Assembly: GCA_034766995.1 (NCBI GenBank)
Contig: CM068317.1
Location: 16,949,154 to 17,013,153, forward strand
Length of the DNA: 64,000 nt
Origin: Acanthacorydalis orientalis
Lineage: Eukaryota; Arthropoda; Insecta; Megaloptera; Corydalidae
Reading direction: 5' to 3'
In this document: positions 12,570 through 23,266 of the stretch, piece by piece
How positions within the stretch are numbered: the stretch's first letter is position 1
Layout of the letters: the number at the start of each line of letters is the position of its first letter
Position numbers and translations under genes: made by a program
Notes under the pieces: model-generated
Database searches by the model: none
What the model was told of the DNA's origin: nothing
Seen by the model: the letters and a program-made list of their open reading frames with translations, nothing else

Positions 12570-12600
<31 letters not shown>
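12500..12600. repeat. Double (TA)n microsatellite
   Basis: Two TA arrays separated by CTGATC. Each array is followed by a copy of ATACTGA (CTGATC and CTGAAC), which suggests an internal duplication of the array plus its flank. Confidence 0.93.
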
Positions 12601-12659
12601 TGAACTAAAGTAAACAACTTAAATGCAAAAAAAATTTTGTGGATTATAATCAAATTTTA

Positions 12660-12997
12660 TTTCTCTATAGTTAATACATATCTGAATTATTTAAATATCT
12701 ATTCAGTGTTGAACTTTTTTTTAGGGTTTTAAATTTAAGTCTCATCTTCTCTTCTTCATATTTAGTACATTATGATGTTTAAAATGTGTTTGTTTTATTA
12801 TTTTCCTGTTTCTAGTTACTATTGTAGAATACTAAACATATCGACGCTTTAATTTCATTCTGCAAGTTTTTAAAACATGCTTTATAAACTACATTTTGAT
12901 CCATCGTCTTTTTGTTTGTTATAATAAAAATAATAAACTTATATGTTAGAGGCAGTATAAAAATATAATAAGGTGTACAATTAGTTCATTTGTTTCA

Positions 12998-13000
<3 letters not shown>
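12660..13000. other. Unannotated AT-rich DNA
   Basis: Nothing recognised. Confidence 0.55.
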
Positions 13001-13056
<56 letters not shown>

Positions 13057-13057
13057 A
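13001..13057. repeat. (TA)n microsatellite
   Basis: TA array with one TG near its right end. Confidence 0.94.
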
Positions 13058-14015
13058 ATCTGTGTACCTGTAATAAAATTCTATAATATATACGATTTTT
13101 CAATATTTAAATCTGTGTAAAAAGAGTTTTTTTTCTCTTAATGTAAAATAATATTTATTATTTTACGAAAGCAAATAAAAAAAGACTAAATGCAAATATA
13201 TTGTGTTTCTGTAATAAACGACTTGTAAACTAAATATCTTTCCTTTGTGTATTCGAAAAAAACAGTCGAAATAAAGAAAGTTTTAACTGGAAGTTCAATC
13301 CAACGAACCAGTGAATTTATTGACTCTTCCACGAAACATTTTTCTCTATTAACTTGTCATCAAGTTGACAGAGGATATAGACTGACTTCATTGTAATACT
13401 TACCTAAGGGATAACTACGTTATTGAATTTCAGTATAGTTTATTTTGTACTAATTTTTTTACTCGAAAAATATTATTAAAAAAATATAATACATTGCAAT
13501 GCATATGAATTTATATGAGTTTACTAATAGACTCTAATACTATAGGAGTATATAATTTAAGTATATTTAAATATAGTGAAAAATATATAAATTTTATAAT
13601 AATTATAAATACTCAGTTTTACTCATTATACATCATCTGCAGAATAAGTATAAAAGTTTCCAAAGTTTAGAATTTGTGGTTTTATATTTTTAATTATATT
13701 TAATGGATTTTGATAATGAGAAAATTGTGAAAAAAAGTATGTGATATTTAGAAGTAATGTTGTCATATAATACCCATGTCAACTTTTGTATAGAAAGTAA
13801 GCAAGAGATAATTTTTAAGAAGTAAATACTCAACTAATAAACTCCATTCTAGAAGACAGTTGATGATTAATGATATTGTAAAATAAATAGTTACAAAAAA
13901 CAATTCAGTGTTCCTAGAACGATAACGTTTTACTATTTCGGATCAATTGTGTAAGATTGAAATAGTTCCAAAAATATATATTTGAATACAATAATAATTA
14001 TTGGAGGAAACTACG
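13058..14015. other. Unannotated AT-rich DNA
   Basis: A slightly less AT-rich unique patch at 13260-13440 contains TTACCT, the reverse of a splice-donor consensus. No frame around it supports an exon. Confidence 0.5.
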
Positions 14016-14021
14016 AAGGTT

Positions 14022-14650
14022 AGTCAAATATAAACCGAACGTTTTTCTATACTCTTTATTACATTAATATTTTTCAAATGTATACACAAGTCATTTTTTT
14101 CATTGTTTCCGTTAACATTTAAACACTTTTTCCACAAGATTAGCAGTTTTTTTTGATTTCTGTATCGTAGAAAGTAGTGGAGTGTGTCTGAAGCAAATTG
14201 TACACGAAGTGTTCCACTTTTTAATCATTTTCGAATCGTTGTTTTTTCAACACCTCCTTGAATGGTTCAGACAAATGATAAACACATCACGATAGGTCAG
14301 AGATGTAAGAGGAATATTCAAGAATAATTTATTGCATTTGCGTTAGTTTCTCTTGGGCTTGGTCAGAAGTGTGAGGCCTAGCATTTTCGTGCAGGAGCAA
14401 GACGAATCCCGAAATTTTTCGAAACATTAACTCATTCCAAAAGAAGAACTGCACATTAATATGGCTCATTATTTTCTTTACAAATTTCATCCACTTTTAA
14501 CTTCATGTGACGTTCAGTAAGGTCTAGAATTGTTCGAATTTGTCTGGCGTGAAGCTGGTTTTGGAGCGACATGGAAGTTTTGCACGTCATAACGTCCACT
14601 ACCGAAAGGCTTGTACCATCTTATATATAGCGAAAACAATTGTATCTTTG
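14022..14650 (-). mobile_element. Decayed, internally deleted mariner
   Basis: On the minus strand, near 14380-14415, a frame reads GFVLLLHENARPHTSDQAQE. This is the mariner motif HDNARPHT with the catalytic Asp changed to Glu. It is followed through stops by YHLSEPFKEVLKKQRF and TFYDTEIKK, which fit the family's C-terminal 'YHLFGPFKEAL' and 'TFYSDGIKKL'. Toward 14640 a second block reads WYKPFGSGRYDV, like the end of the mariner DNA-binding region, so the middle of the gene is deleted. The putative left terminus around 14022 starts GGTTAGTCAAATATAAAC; no matching right end was located. This lineage differs from the TTAGGTTGGTAG family. Confidence 0.65.
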
Positions 14651-15660
14651 ATAACGTTTTATTCCTAAACTGTTCAAAAAAAAACTGTTCAAACTGTTCG
14701 GAAATCTTCGTAAAATCTAGATTGGTTTCATATTTTCGTTCGTTAAAAAGTTAATTATAATACCTTGCACAGTGGAACTAGGTACTGCTTGCTTTCTCAT
14801 TGTAATAGTTACTAAAAAAATGAAGGCGAGGCCATGTACACGATATGGAATGAGTCTAGACACCCCCACTAATATCCCCACTCGGTCTCAGTCGCGAACG
14901 TTCTCTCGTTCTGCAGTAGGAAAAAATGACGGTTTATATTTGGCTTTCCCTCGTATTTTACTAATACATAACTTATGTCTGTTTACCTTCTAGTTACGAA
15001 AAGTAATTTTAAATCAAATACTGTCTGGTGAAAAATGAAAAGTCGGTATTGTATAGTAACATTGTGAAAACAATGCATTAGTCTTCCAGGATAAATTATC
15101 AATATTGATAACAAATTTCAATAAACAGAGAGATGATTATACTTATTGTGGCGGATGTGTGTGATGAATATTGTCGATATTGCAAAATACTGTATATGGA
15201 AAATTTCATGCGAGAAAAGAAAATCACGTAAAAAGAAAGCTACAGTTTCAATAATTATAATTAATTGACGAATTACACATGAGAATTTTAGATCTCGTGA
15301 ATAAAACAAGCGTATTTTTCAATCGAATGATCTAAGATCTTATTGGAAATGACGAATTAATAATTGGACAAATATAAAAAAAATTCTCTCAAGTTTTATC
15401 ATTTCAATTATATTGTCTATTTGTCAGTATATAGGTATTTTTTTTGTAAAAATTTCTCATATTTGGATTATTAAATGTTAGATATAAAAAAGCATTGATT
15501 TGTTTAAATCCAATCTTACGTATTTTAACCATTGCCACAAATATGTTTACAGAAAGGTAAAGTAATGTCATAACTTGTTAATTTGATAGAAGATAAACTA
15601 AATTTAAGATAATTATATTCTTATTAATTTAAAAGTAGACATTTTTATAACCACATTATA
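14651..15660. other. Unannotated DNA
   Basis: Mixed sequence including a less AT-rich patch at 14770-14960. I see no convincing gene. An open frame of about 70 codons at 14772-14993 has no recognisable motif. Confidence 0.45.
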
Positions 15661-15664
15661 ATTA

Positions 15665-15671
15665 ATGTACG

Positions 15672-15769
<98 letters not shown>

Positions 15770-15770
15770 C

Positions 15771-15818
<48 letters not shown>

Positions 15819-16076
15819 GTATGTATGTATATATATATATATATGTATGTACATATGCGTGTGTATATATGTATTTATGTATGTACATATGTATGTATGT
15901 ATGTATATATTTATAAATGCATGTATATATGTATGTATGTATGTATGTACGTATGTATGTATGTACGTATGTACATATGTATGTATGTACGTACGTACGT
16001 ACGTACGTACGTATGTATGCATGTATGTATGTTGTATGTATGTATGTATAAATGTATGTATGTATTTATATATAAG
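15665..16076. repeat. 400-bp compound microsatellite (TA, ATGT, GTAC)
   Basis: The array passes from (TA)n through degenerate (ATGT)n to a run of GTAC units at about 15987-16012 and back to (ATGT)n. It is open in several frames on both strands only because of its short period, giving long Tyr/Ile/Cys/Val or Tyr/Thr/His repeats. These frames are not genes. Every unit alternates purine and pyrimidine. Confidence 0.95.
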
Positions 16077-16240
16077 CACATAATTGTATTAAAATAATAG
16101 TTATTGCTTCAAAATTTCAAATGTGGGTTAGATATTTTATATAAATTGAAAAATTATAAAAAATATACTGCGAAACCCGAATAAAATGTTATACTTCTGA
16201 TTAAAACTGATTTTTATTAGTTTAATTATCTATTTTTCAC

Positions 16241-16248
16241 ATACATAC

Positions 16249-16301
<53 letters not shown>

Positions 16302-16327
16302 TATATACGTATATGTATGTATATATT
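16241..16327. repeat. (TA)n microsatellite
   Basis: TA array with ACGTA and TG interruptions. Confidence 0.93.
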
Positions 16328-16439
16328 ATTCAATTAGAATTTCAGTACTTTATTTTATTTAAACGAATACATTTCATGTTATAATTAACCATTGAATATT
16401 TGATTACATTACCAATGTCTTAGCAGAATATTAAATGAG

Positions 16440-16690
16440 GTAACTTCGCTCCAGGTGTATTGTTTTAAAAATGAAAAGTAATTGCGAGGTTAACGTCGTT
16501 GTCTATGTCGACAAATTCGCCACCGACGGAAACGAATATTTGAAACGTGGAGAGTTTTCCGACGGCGTTTTCATTAATCCGATTATCGCTCGTTAAAAAT
16601 TATGCCGAAGTTCTCACAGAAATCAGTTAAAATGCGCATTTTTTTATTCGACGTTTACTTCTTGTTTCACTTATGATGAGCCGGTAAAAA
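16440..16690. other. GC-richer unique island with a 41-codon frame
   Basis: This 250-bp patch is clearly less AT-rich than its surroundings. It holds an ATG-started frame at 16471-16596 (plus) that begins MKSNCEVNVVVYVDKFATDG and ends NPIIAR before TAA, with many codons ending in C or G. The minus strand is also open over the same bases, so the composition alone may create the frame. I do not recognise the peptide. An exon, a short peptide gene or a conserved regulatory element are all possible. Confidence 0.35.
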
Positions 16691-16917
16691 TTTTAAATTC
16701 GACACAATTTGCATTTGTTTTTATCGTGATTTATAAAATGATGTAGGATAAAACAACCTTAGAAGAAAAAATTATTTTAATTTTAAATATTAGTTATGGT
16801 CGCAAGAAATAAAAAATACCGGAGTTTCATTATTACTTCTTAAGGCTTTTTAGGTGAATTAAGTTATCAATGTTTTTCGAAAATTATTTAGAGTATTCAA
16901 AGAATACATTTTAATTT

Positions 16918-16921
<4 letters not shown>

Positions 16922-16973
<52 letters not shown>
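16922..16973. repeat. (TA)n(GA)n compound microsatellite
   Basis: A TA array switches cleanly to a GA array. Confidence 0.96.
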
Positions 16974-16974
<1 letters not shown>

Positions 16975-17568
16975 TCAATTATCAGACATAAAAGAAGTAT
17001 TTAATAAATAAGAATTAGCTGAAAATGTTAATTTTTAATTCACTTCAAAAAGTAAAATAATATTGTAATTATTCCTTACTATGCAGTAACTTATCATTTT
17101 TTTATATTGTCGAACTGCTATTTATTCAAAATTATGCATAAAAATAATTAAAACCACAAATCTGTTGGAATTTCATCAGTTAATTAAAACAGGTACGTTT
17201 CAGTTTTTAAAAAAGTTAATATAAGGATTCTTTTTAAGAAAATTCATCAGTTAATTCTCAATTGTTTTAAAATTTTGGTTTCTAAATGTTTTTACTACAA
17301 ATTTTACATTTTTTTGTGTTTAAAAGACAGTTATAGAAAATAGTAAGAATATTACTTAAAAATTAGTCGTTATATTTTGATTTTACGATCAAAATTTTTT
17401 TTCAGTTAGATATGTCACCCTAAATTATATAAATTTGTTTTTAATTAATAAAAAATATGGGATATTTCGTAAAACGTTCTTTTAAAAGTGTTAAATAGAT
17501 ATTAAATTCGGGTATTTTAAAAATCGTAAGTTCTCCATAAAAAATTATATCAGAACGAAACGATATTA
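16975..17568. other. Unannotated AT-rich DNA
   Basis: Nothing recognised. Confidence 0.55.
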
Positions 17569-17570
17569 TA

Positions 17571-18480
17571 CGAGGTCAGACAATTAAGTAATGCGCCAAA
17601 TTCAAAAATCGAGTATATTTAAAAATTAAGGTACATCGCTGCAATCCCCTTCAAAGTAGTCCCCTCCCGCATCTATACACTTATTCCAGCGAGTTTTCCA
17701 GTTTTCGTAACAATTCTGGAACACTTCTTGTGGGACCTCTCCGAGTACCCTCGTCACAGATTCTTGGATATCTTCAACGGAGTCAAAATGTCGACCTTTG
17801 ACGAATTTTTTCATATGGGGGAATAGGAAAAAGTCGCAGGGTGACACGTCCGGTGAATAGGGCGGTTGTGGTAACGTTGCGATGCCTTTAGACGCCAAAA
17901 ACTGAGAGACACTGAACGCACTGTGACAGGGAGCATTGTCGTGATGCAGAACCCAAGTCTTCGCGATATCTGGACGCACTCTGAGCACCCTTTTTCGTAA
18001 TTTTTCGAGCACATTGCGGTAGAATACTTGATTTACGGTTTGTCCAGGTGGTACGAACTCTTTGTGAACCACCCCTTTGCTGTCGAAGAAGCAAATCAAC
18101 ATGGTTTTCACTTTGGACTTGCTCATTCTCGCCTTCTTTGGCCTTGGTGCTCCAGGGAACAGCCACTGTTGGCTTTGTCGTTTAGTTTCGGGGTCATATT
18201 GAAAGAACCAACTTTCGTCACCAGTGATAACTCGATCGAGAAGAGTAGGATCACTTTCAACCTGCTCGAGACAAATTTCTCTGTTCCATTTTCGTGACAT
18301 GCACTACTCGCGCGTTGTTACAAAACACTAAACAGCTGGCGAAGAAATCATCGTACGAGGGTGGTCAAGGTCTCAATCGAGAGAGTAGGGATCTGCTATT
18401 ACGGTGGCGGAGTTACAGGTTCGCCGTGTTACCACAAGCCGAGAAAAAAATCGGTCGCATTACTTAATTGTCTGACCTCG
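17571..18480 (-). mobile_element. Mariner with perfect 25-bp TIRs and open catalytic domain
   Basis: The termini are perfect 25-bp inverted repeats beginning CGAGGTCAGACAATTAAGTA (17571-17595 and 18456-18480), flanked by TA at 17569-17570 and 18481-18482. At 910 bp it is about 400 bp shorter than a typical mariner. The missing part is the N-terminal DNA-binding region: the 5' untranslated segment (18301-18455) joins directly to the catalytic half of the transposase. The element is far less AT-rich than its flanks and has no stops in its remaining frame, so it is the youngest-looking insertion here. Without a DNA-binding domain it is presumably non-autonomous. Confidence 0.95.
17626..18300 (-). 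CDS. Mariner transposase, catalytic domain only (224 codons)
   Basis: Uninterrupted frame for the RNase H-like catalytic half of a mariner transposase, which cuts and rejoins element ends at TA sites. The DD34D triad is intact. The first Asp is in ITGDESWFFQYDPETKRQS (about residue 28), the second in VLHHDNAPCHS (about residue 121). The third is in PYSPDVSPCDFFLFP, 34 residues after the second. The C-terminus has the usual RWNKCIDAGGDYFEG. Full-length family members are about 340-350 residues; the N-terminal paired helix-turn-helix region is absent. The ATG at 18300 reads MSRKWNREICLEQ, where WNREICLEQ is normal family sequence, so the start is a by-product of the deletion. No promoter evidence. 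Calling it an expressed gene would be speculation; it could also be annotated as a pseudogene. Confidence 0.85.
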   Translation of the reverse strand: MSRKWNREICLEQVESDPTLLDRVITGDESWFFQYDPETKRQSQQWLFPGAPRPKKARMSKSKVKTMLICFFDSKGVVHKEFVPPGQTVNQVFYRNVLEKLRKRVLRVRPDIAKTWVLHHDNAPCHSAFSVSQFLASKGIATLPQPPYSPDVSPCDFFLFPHMKKFVKGRHFDSVEDIQESVTRVLGEVPQEVFQNCYENWKTRWNKCIDAGGDYFEGDCSDVP

Positions 18481-18482
18481 TA

Positions 18483-18970
18483 TAGTTCGATCAGAATTCT
18501 ATAAATAAATTGTATTACACACTAAAAAATTACGTTTGTTTATAAACTTTTGAATTTACATGGAAATGATAGAGGTTGCCAATACTTATCTATGAAGTAT
18601 AAACGTAAAATAATTCTCATCTTCCATTATGTTTGAAGTTTTAAAATATACTAATTATTTTAGAAGATACTGAATAGAGTATTTGAATAATTTTTAAAAA
18701 AAATCGCAAAAGAATGAATATTAAACTTAACTAAAAGTAATTAGTTTCTAATATAGTGATCTAGTAAAAAAAGATGAACAAATATTCGATCATTTGTATA
18801 TAACAAAGTTATAACAAATCAAAAAAAAAAAACAATTTTTGGACAGAAATTTTAATACAGAAAATTAAATTTGGTGTTAAATGGTATAATTGCACAAACC
18901 AAACGAGGGATTATCTCAAAAAGATTAAATTATTAATACAATGTGATAAAAAAGATGTATTACTATTTAA
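18483..18970. other. Unannotated AT-rich DNA
   Basis: Nothing recognised. Confidence 0.55.
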
Positions 18971-19150
18971 CACACAGGCTGTGAAAAGGCTGTGGCCTCC
19001 CAAATGGGGACACTTCTCGTATCTCATCCAACGGAGTTCCATAATGATAACGAAAATATCCTATTATTGGCGTTAATGTTGAGACTGAATAACATCCGTT
19101 TTACCAAAAAACCCTCTAGTTCTCGTAATCCGGAACAAACAGCCTTTTAA
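18971..19150 (+). other. Unassigned 59-codon open stretch in a mixed-composition patch
   Basis: Between stops at 18968 and 19148 a frame stays open and includes VASQMGTLLVSHPTEFH and SSSRNPEQTAF. Upstream, CACACAG at 18971-18977 would serve as a splice acceptor. There is no good donor downstream and the protein is unknown to me. The unique, less AT-rich patch continues to about 19260. It may be an exon, a relic or chance. Confidence 0.2.
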
Positions 19151-20285
19151 TCTCTTCTATTGACTTTATTCGGGACGAATTCCTTATTTTTGAACATACT
19201 CAAATTTCACTCTCTACCTTTAATTGCGCTATACGGATTCAACAGATAATATTACAATATTGTATAGATGATGTTCAGTTATCATAATTGCATAATTAAC
19301 ATCGTTGAGGTTCATATTTTATAGTATAAAGCTTACTAAATGTCCTTAGTGAACAATTGTTTCTATGGGTCTGATGGTAGTAGTTCATTCTACTTCTAAG
19401 ATGGCGTGAATGTCTTTTCCGATAATCAAAAAATTAGTAAGTGGATTAAATTATTGGCGAATTTTAATTATAAAAGGTTGTAGATATCATCGGCTTGCCA
19501 GATCTTATCAACTATTTTTTAGTGTTCACAAACACGACGTCAAAACACCAGTTTTCGTTGAAGTTGTATGTTAAACGTTCTGACAGCCGGACTACTAAAT
19601 AATTTCCTGATTTCCCTGATATCGAACTGATCTTTTATTAAAAGTACACGTAACAAATAAAAAATCTCAAAATACATACATACAATTAATAAATTCATAA
19701 TGTTGCTTTTAGTACATAGCAAATAATAAAAAATTATATTGTTTTCAAATCAACTTTAAAATAACACATCTAATTTCTTTAAGAATAAGACACATCCAAG
19801 TACAAGAATGACATCTATTCAAATATATTCCTCTCGTTATTTAGTTTATATTAGAAATATTTTGAAACAATAATTTTTTTAAATTAAATTTTACCATTAA
19901 CTTTAAATATTTAAATTCGATATTTCTTTGTTAATTCTCATTTTGAAATGTCTAAATTTGCTGGAGTAATATTTTTCATTAGTCAATAATTTATTTTACG
20001 AGTAGCAATTTTACAAATCTATATGTTAATAAAACACGTATAACTCTAGATTAACTCATATATAAAATAAACAAATACATAATTTCCCATGTATGTATTG
20101 TATGATATGGAGTACCTAATTGTGTGATGTATCTAATTAAAATATATAAATAAATCTAAAATAATTCCACATATTAAACATCGTGTACACATAACAAATT
20201 CAAATCAAAATATAGTTTTACATTATAAAAAAAAGATAATTATGAATTTCAAAAAACATTCTTTACGAACAATGTCATATTGATA
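19151..20285. other. Unannotated AT-rich DNA
   Basis: Nothing else recognised. Confidence 0.5.
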
Positions 20286-20287
20286 AT

Positions 20288-20317
20288 ACATACATGCATA
20301 CATATATACAGTTATAA

Positions 20318-20356
<39 letters not shown>

Positions 20357-20378
20357 AGTGTATGTATGTATATGTTTA
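20288..20378. repeat. Compound CATA/TA/TATG microsatellite
   Basis: Degenerate CATA units, a TA array, then GTATG units. Confidence 0.92.
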
Positions 20379-20746
20379 TACAGTACCTATATAAAAAATA
20401 CAGATGTCAAGAAAAAGAACGAAATAATGATAGCGTAATTTGGAAAAATGTTATAAAGCATTTCATGCCGTTCGTTTTATGCGAAATCGATATACAACAA
20501 TAACTTGAAAATATGTGTTGTATGCGATACCGATACTATTTTTACGATAGGTGTATGTAAATTGTGCTAAAGTGAAATATATTTGTTTATCTTTGTTATT
20601 AACGGGATATTGTTTCATTTTGTTATAATGGAAATACTTGCAATATACAAAAATATCCTCATATTTATTATAATGATTAGTTATGTCGACATTTATTTAC
20701 TAGTTTCTATTTTAGCGATCTTGAAAAATTAATACATACTTCTAAA

Positions 20747-20786
20747 AAATATATACATACATATGTACATATATGCATATATGTAA
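20747..20786. repeat. Short TA/CATA microsatellite
   Basis: Degenerate TACATA / TATGCATA repeat. Confidence 0.8.
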
Positions 20787-21930
20787 GTATCTATGTTCAA
20801 TAGATTTTGACTACAATTTAATAATATGGAAAATAAGATTGCAGTTATTATAGAAATATCACTGAATCCATATAAAAAACCAAGTGATCAGGAAGTTCAT
20901 CTTCAAAAAACAAAACAATGAGGGAAATGAATTTACTATATTTACTTTGCGTCATTTTATAAATGGCTATTCCTAGATTAAGTGAGTGTTTTTTGTTAAT
21001 AAAAATACGAAAAGTACAATAAGGAAACACTGGTAAATTTTAAAATAACATTTTCGTACCTTACGAATTTGTGACTTAGTTCTATTTTAATAAAATTGTT
21101 AGTTAACGATATCATCGACTATAAATTTCATATTTTTTTAAAAAAAATATATTTTTTTTAAAAAATATAAAAAAGTGTAATTATTGAGTTAATCATTTAT
21201 TTAATCAGTCATTCATTTACATTAGAATTAGATACTATGAGTTGATTAAGAAACTTCAAATCCTCCAACTGAAAAGAAATGTGTGAGAAATCGATACTGT
21301 ATATACCGATTAGATAATGGAAACAGAGTAATGGACAATTGAAGTACATTAACAATTTGAAAATAATAGAATTTCAGGTCAAAATATTAACACAAAACTA
21401 GATTAAATAGAAGCCGTATAGTAACAGATTAAGCCTCTTTAATTAATATTTTCGAACAGTCCTTTCTCTTGTCTTTGTTGTTATAAAATTAAGAAAAATT
21501 ACATTTTAAACACTTAAACATACAACTATAGAATACTCAATTTTTTACAGATGAATAACAAACAGATTTTGAACATTTCGACATTCTCACAGCTGTCATC
21601 ATGTAAATTAAACATAAAAATAGGGATAGTAATAGTGTTCCTGAGAAACCTATATATGAAATAGAGCGTTTATAATAAAACCCGCTTAAACACAATATAA
21701 ATTTATGTTTTTACACCCGTGTTTATTAATGCTTTGCGTTGATGATCTTTATCCTTCGAATCATTTAAGTTTATATTTTTCTCAACTAGCTTCAGTACGT
21801 GTGCACTATTTAGTTTAATATTGGTAACTATATAATTGCATAAATACTTTAACGGCACGAAATATCCTAATTTTAGAAAAGTTTTTCCTAAAAGTAAGCA
21901 TTTATAAATTTTACGTAAGTATAGTGTACA
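20787..21930. other. Unannotated AT-rich DNA
   Basis: A near-homopolymeric A/T patch at 21130-21175 could fold back on itself. No genes seen. Confidence 0.5.
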
Positions 21931-21931
21931 T

Positions 21932-22330
21932 CAGTGGTGTCAAACTCATTTATGAACATGGGCCACCAAATTCAGTTTAAGTGAGTCTGTAGGTCGCAGA
22001 GAATAAAATTTACCATTGGTCTTTAAAATGGAAAATAACTGTTTATATAGGGTATGTACTAACAAACATTTCCAAGATTCTTGCTGCAACATACGCATTT
22101 CAATAAAATGTTCTGGCAAGTACAAATAAAAACTGGAATACCAACTTCATTATAGTTTTCTTTTAGTACAATATTACACCGAATTTCAATAAATTTGGAT
22201 AGTACTTTTTGATTCTTCGATGTTAAAAGTAGACGGAGAACTAAATAGTAACAAATCAATTTTACACACCACGTATCCTTCAAATCGATTTTCAAATTCA
22301 AATAATAACTCTTGAATATTTGAAGCATAA
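21932..22330 (-). mobile_element. hAT transposon 3' end, decayed
   Basis: The left terminus reads CAGTGGTGTCAAACTCATTT, a common hAT end. It is followed by GGGCCACCAAATTCAG and GTAGGTCGCAGAGAATAA, the usual 'gggcc..gtcgcag' subterminal style. On the minus strand, coding pieces in shifting frames follow the C-terminal half of a hAT transposase. These are EIRCNIVLKENYNEVGIP, then YLPEHFIEMRMLQQ, then LYKQLFSILKTNGKFYSLRP, where the dimerisation-domain motif is 'STY.CEQ.FS..K'. The order matches SCAND3/GTF2I-repeat-type hAT proteins. Frameshifts and the missing 5' half show it is dead. The longest uninterrupted frame (22059-22328) is one of these pieces. Confidence 0.7.
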
Positions 22331-22599
22331 TAGCAAAAATAACAGTAATATTGATAATTTTTGCAAGTAAGAAAATGAATTCAATAGGAATTGACCATAG
22401 AACGATTTTTCGTATAATATACTTCTATAAATGTTAATGTTTAAAAAATATATTTGATATTTTTTTAACTCCATTTTATTATTATAATAAAATTAACTTC
22501 AAGCTTTGAGAAGTAAGCCGCATTGTAGAGACTTGTGTGATATATTAACTGATCGATTCGAATTTTTGGGTCATTAGCAAACTCTTTTATAAATTAATT
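22331..22599. other. Unannotated AT-rich DNA
   Basis: Nothing recognised. Confidence 0.5.
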
Positions 22600-22601
22600 T
22601 A

Positions 22602-23264
22602 TTAGAATGGTAGGAAAATAATGGCGGTTTTTATTTTAAGAATTGTAACCTTAACTTTTTTCACTGAAAGTGTCATTTTATTGTGTTCATATTAATATCA
22701 TTTTAAAGTGCATTTTTCAGTCTATATTTTAGTAACATCGACTTTGGATTTATTATTTACCATTAACGGTCGAAAGGCCCCGCTACGGGGACATCACACC
22801 TATGCCACACAATAGAAAATAAAAAGCTCTCGACCGTGAAGGGTTAATTTTACTTCAAATTGGGTTATTGAATTTAAGATAGAAAAGAAGCATAGAAGAG
22901 TAATTTTTATATGAGTTTTAAACGGGTGTGAAAGCAGCAGAAACTGCTCGTTAACTAAAATATACTTTTGGTGTAGGTATTGTTAAGGAACGTCCGGTGC
23001 CATGGTGGTTCCAAAACTGTCATGCTAGCGACAAGAGTCTTGAAGATGAAGAAGGTCGCGGGCATCCCTCTTCAATTCATAACGACCAACTGAAGGCGTT
23101 AGTTGAATCAGAACCACGCATAACAATCCAAGAGCTTGCACAAAGGTTAGACGCTAGTCATCCAACATTTCTGAACTACTTAAAATAGCTAGGAAAATAA
23201 AAAAAGCTATAAATTTATATAAAATTGAAAGTCATAAACTGATATTATTTTTCTACCAACCTAA
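22602..23264 (+). mobile_element. Mariner deletion derivative with nested MITE (663 bp)
   Basis: The ends are TTAGAATGGTAG and CTACCAACCTAA, with TA duplications at 22600-22601 and 23265-23266. It keeps the 5' untranslated region and the N-terminal DNA-binding part of the transposase. A frame at 22997-23188 contains SLEDEEGRGHPSSIHNDQLK and ITIQELAQRLDASHPTFL, the second helix-turn-helix, and then stops. The catalytic region is deleted and the sequence runs via GGAAAATAAAAAAAGCT into the 3' end. Removing the nested MITE and its extra target copy (about 88 bp) leaves 575 bp, the same size as the copies at 1115 and 28283. Confidence 0.92.
22756..22847. mobile_element. piggyBac-type MITE, 84 bp, nested in mariner
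   Basis: The insert at 22760-22843 is flanked by TTTA (mutated TTAA) and TTAA. Its imperfect terminal repeats match at 14 of 17 positions: CCATTAACGGTCGAAAG and the reverse complement CCCTTCACGGTCGAGAG. The interior GGCCCCGCTACGGGGAC is itself a hairpin. TTAA targets plus CCC..GGG termini are the signature of piggyBac-related MITEs. Mariner sequence on each side joins cleanly if one TTAA and the insert are removed. Confidence 0.85.
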
Positions 23265-23266
23265 TA

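Noticed and set aside
13260..13440. Possible splice donor on the minus strand
   Set aside because: No supporting exon frame on either side of the TTACCT.
15645..16097. Long open frames of up to 144 codons on both strands
   Set aside because: They are translations of TA/ATGT/GTAC microsatellites (Tyr-Ile, Tyr-Val-Cys or Thr-Tyr-His repeats), open only because the repeat contains no stop.
17811..18297. Three further frames of 67-92 codons overlapping the mariner at 17571
   Set aside because: They are other-frame or antisense shadows of the transposase frame at 17626-18300.
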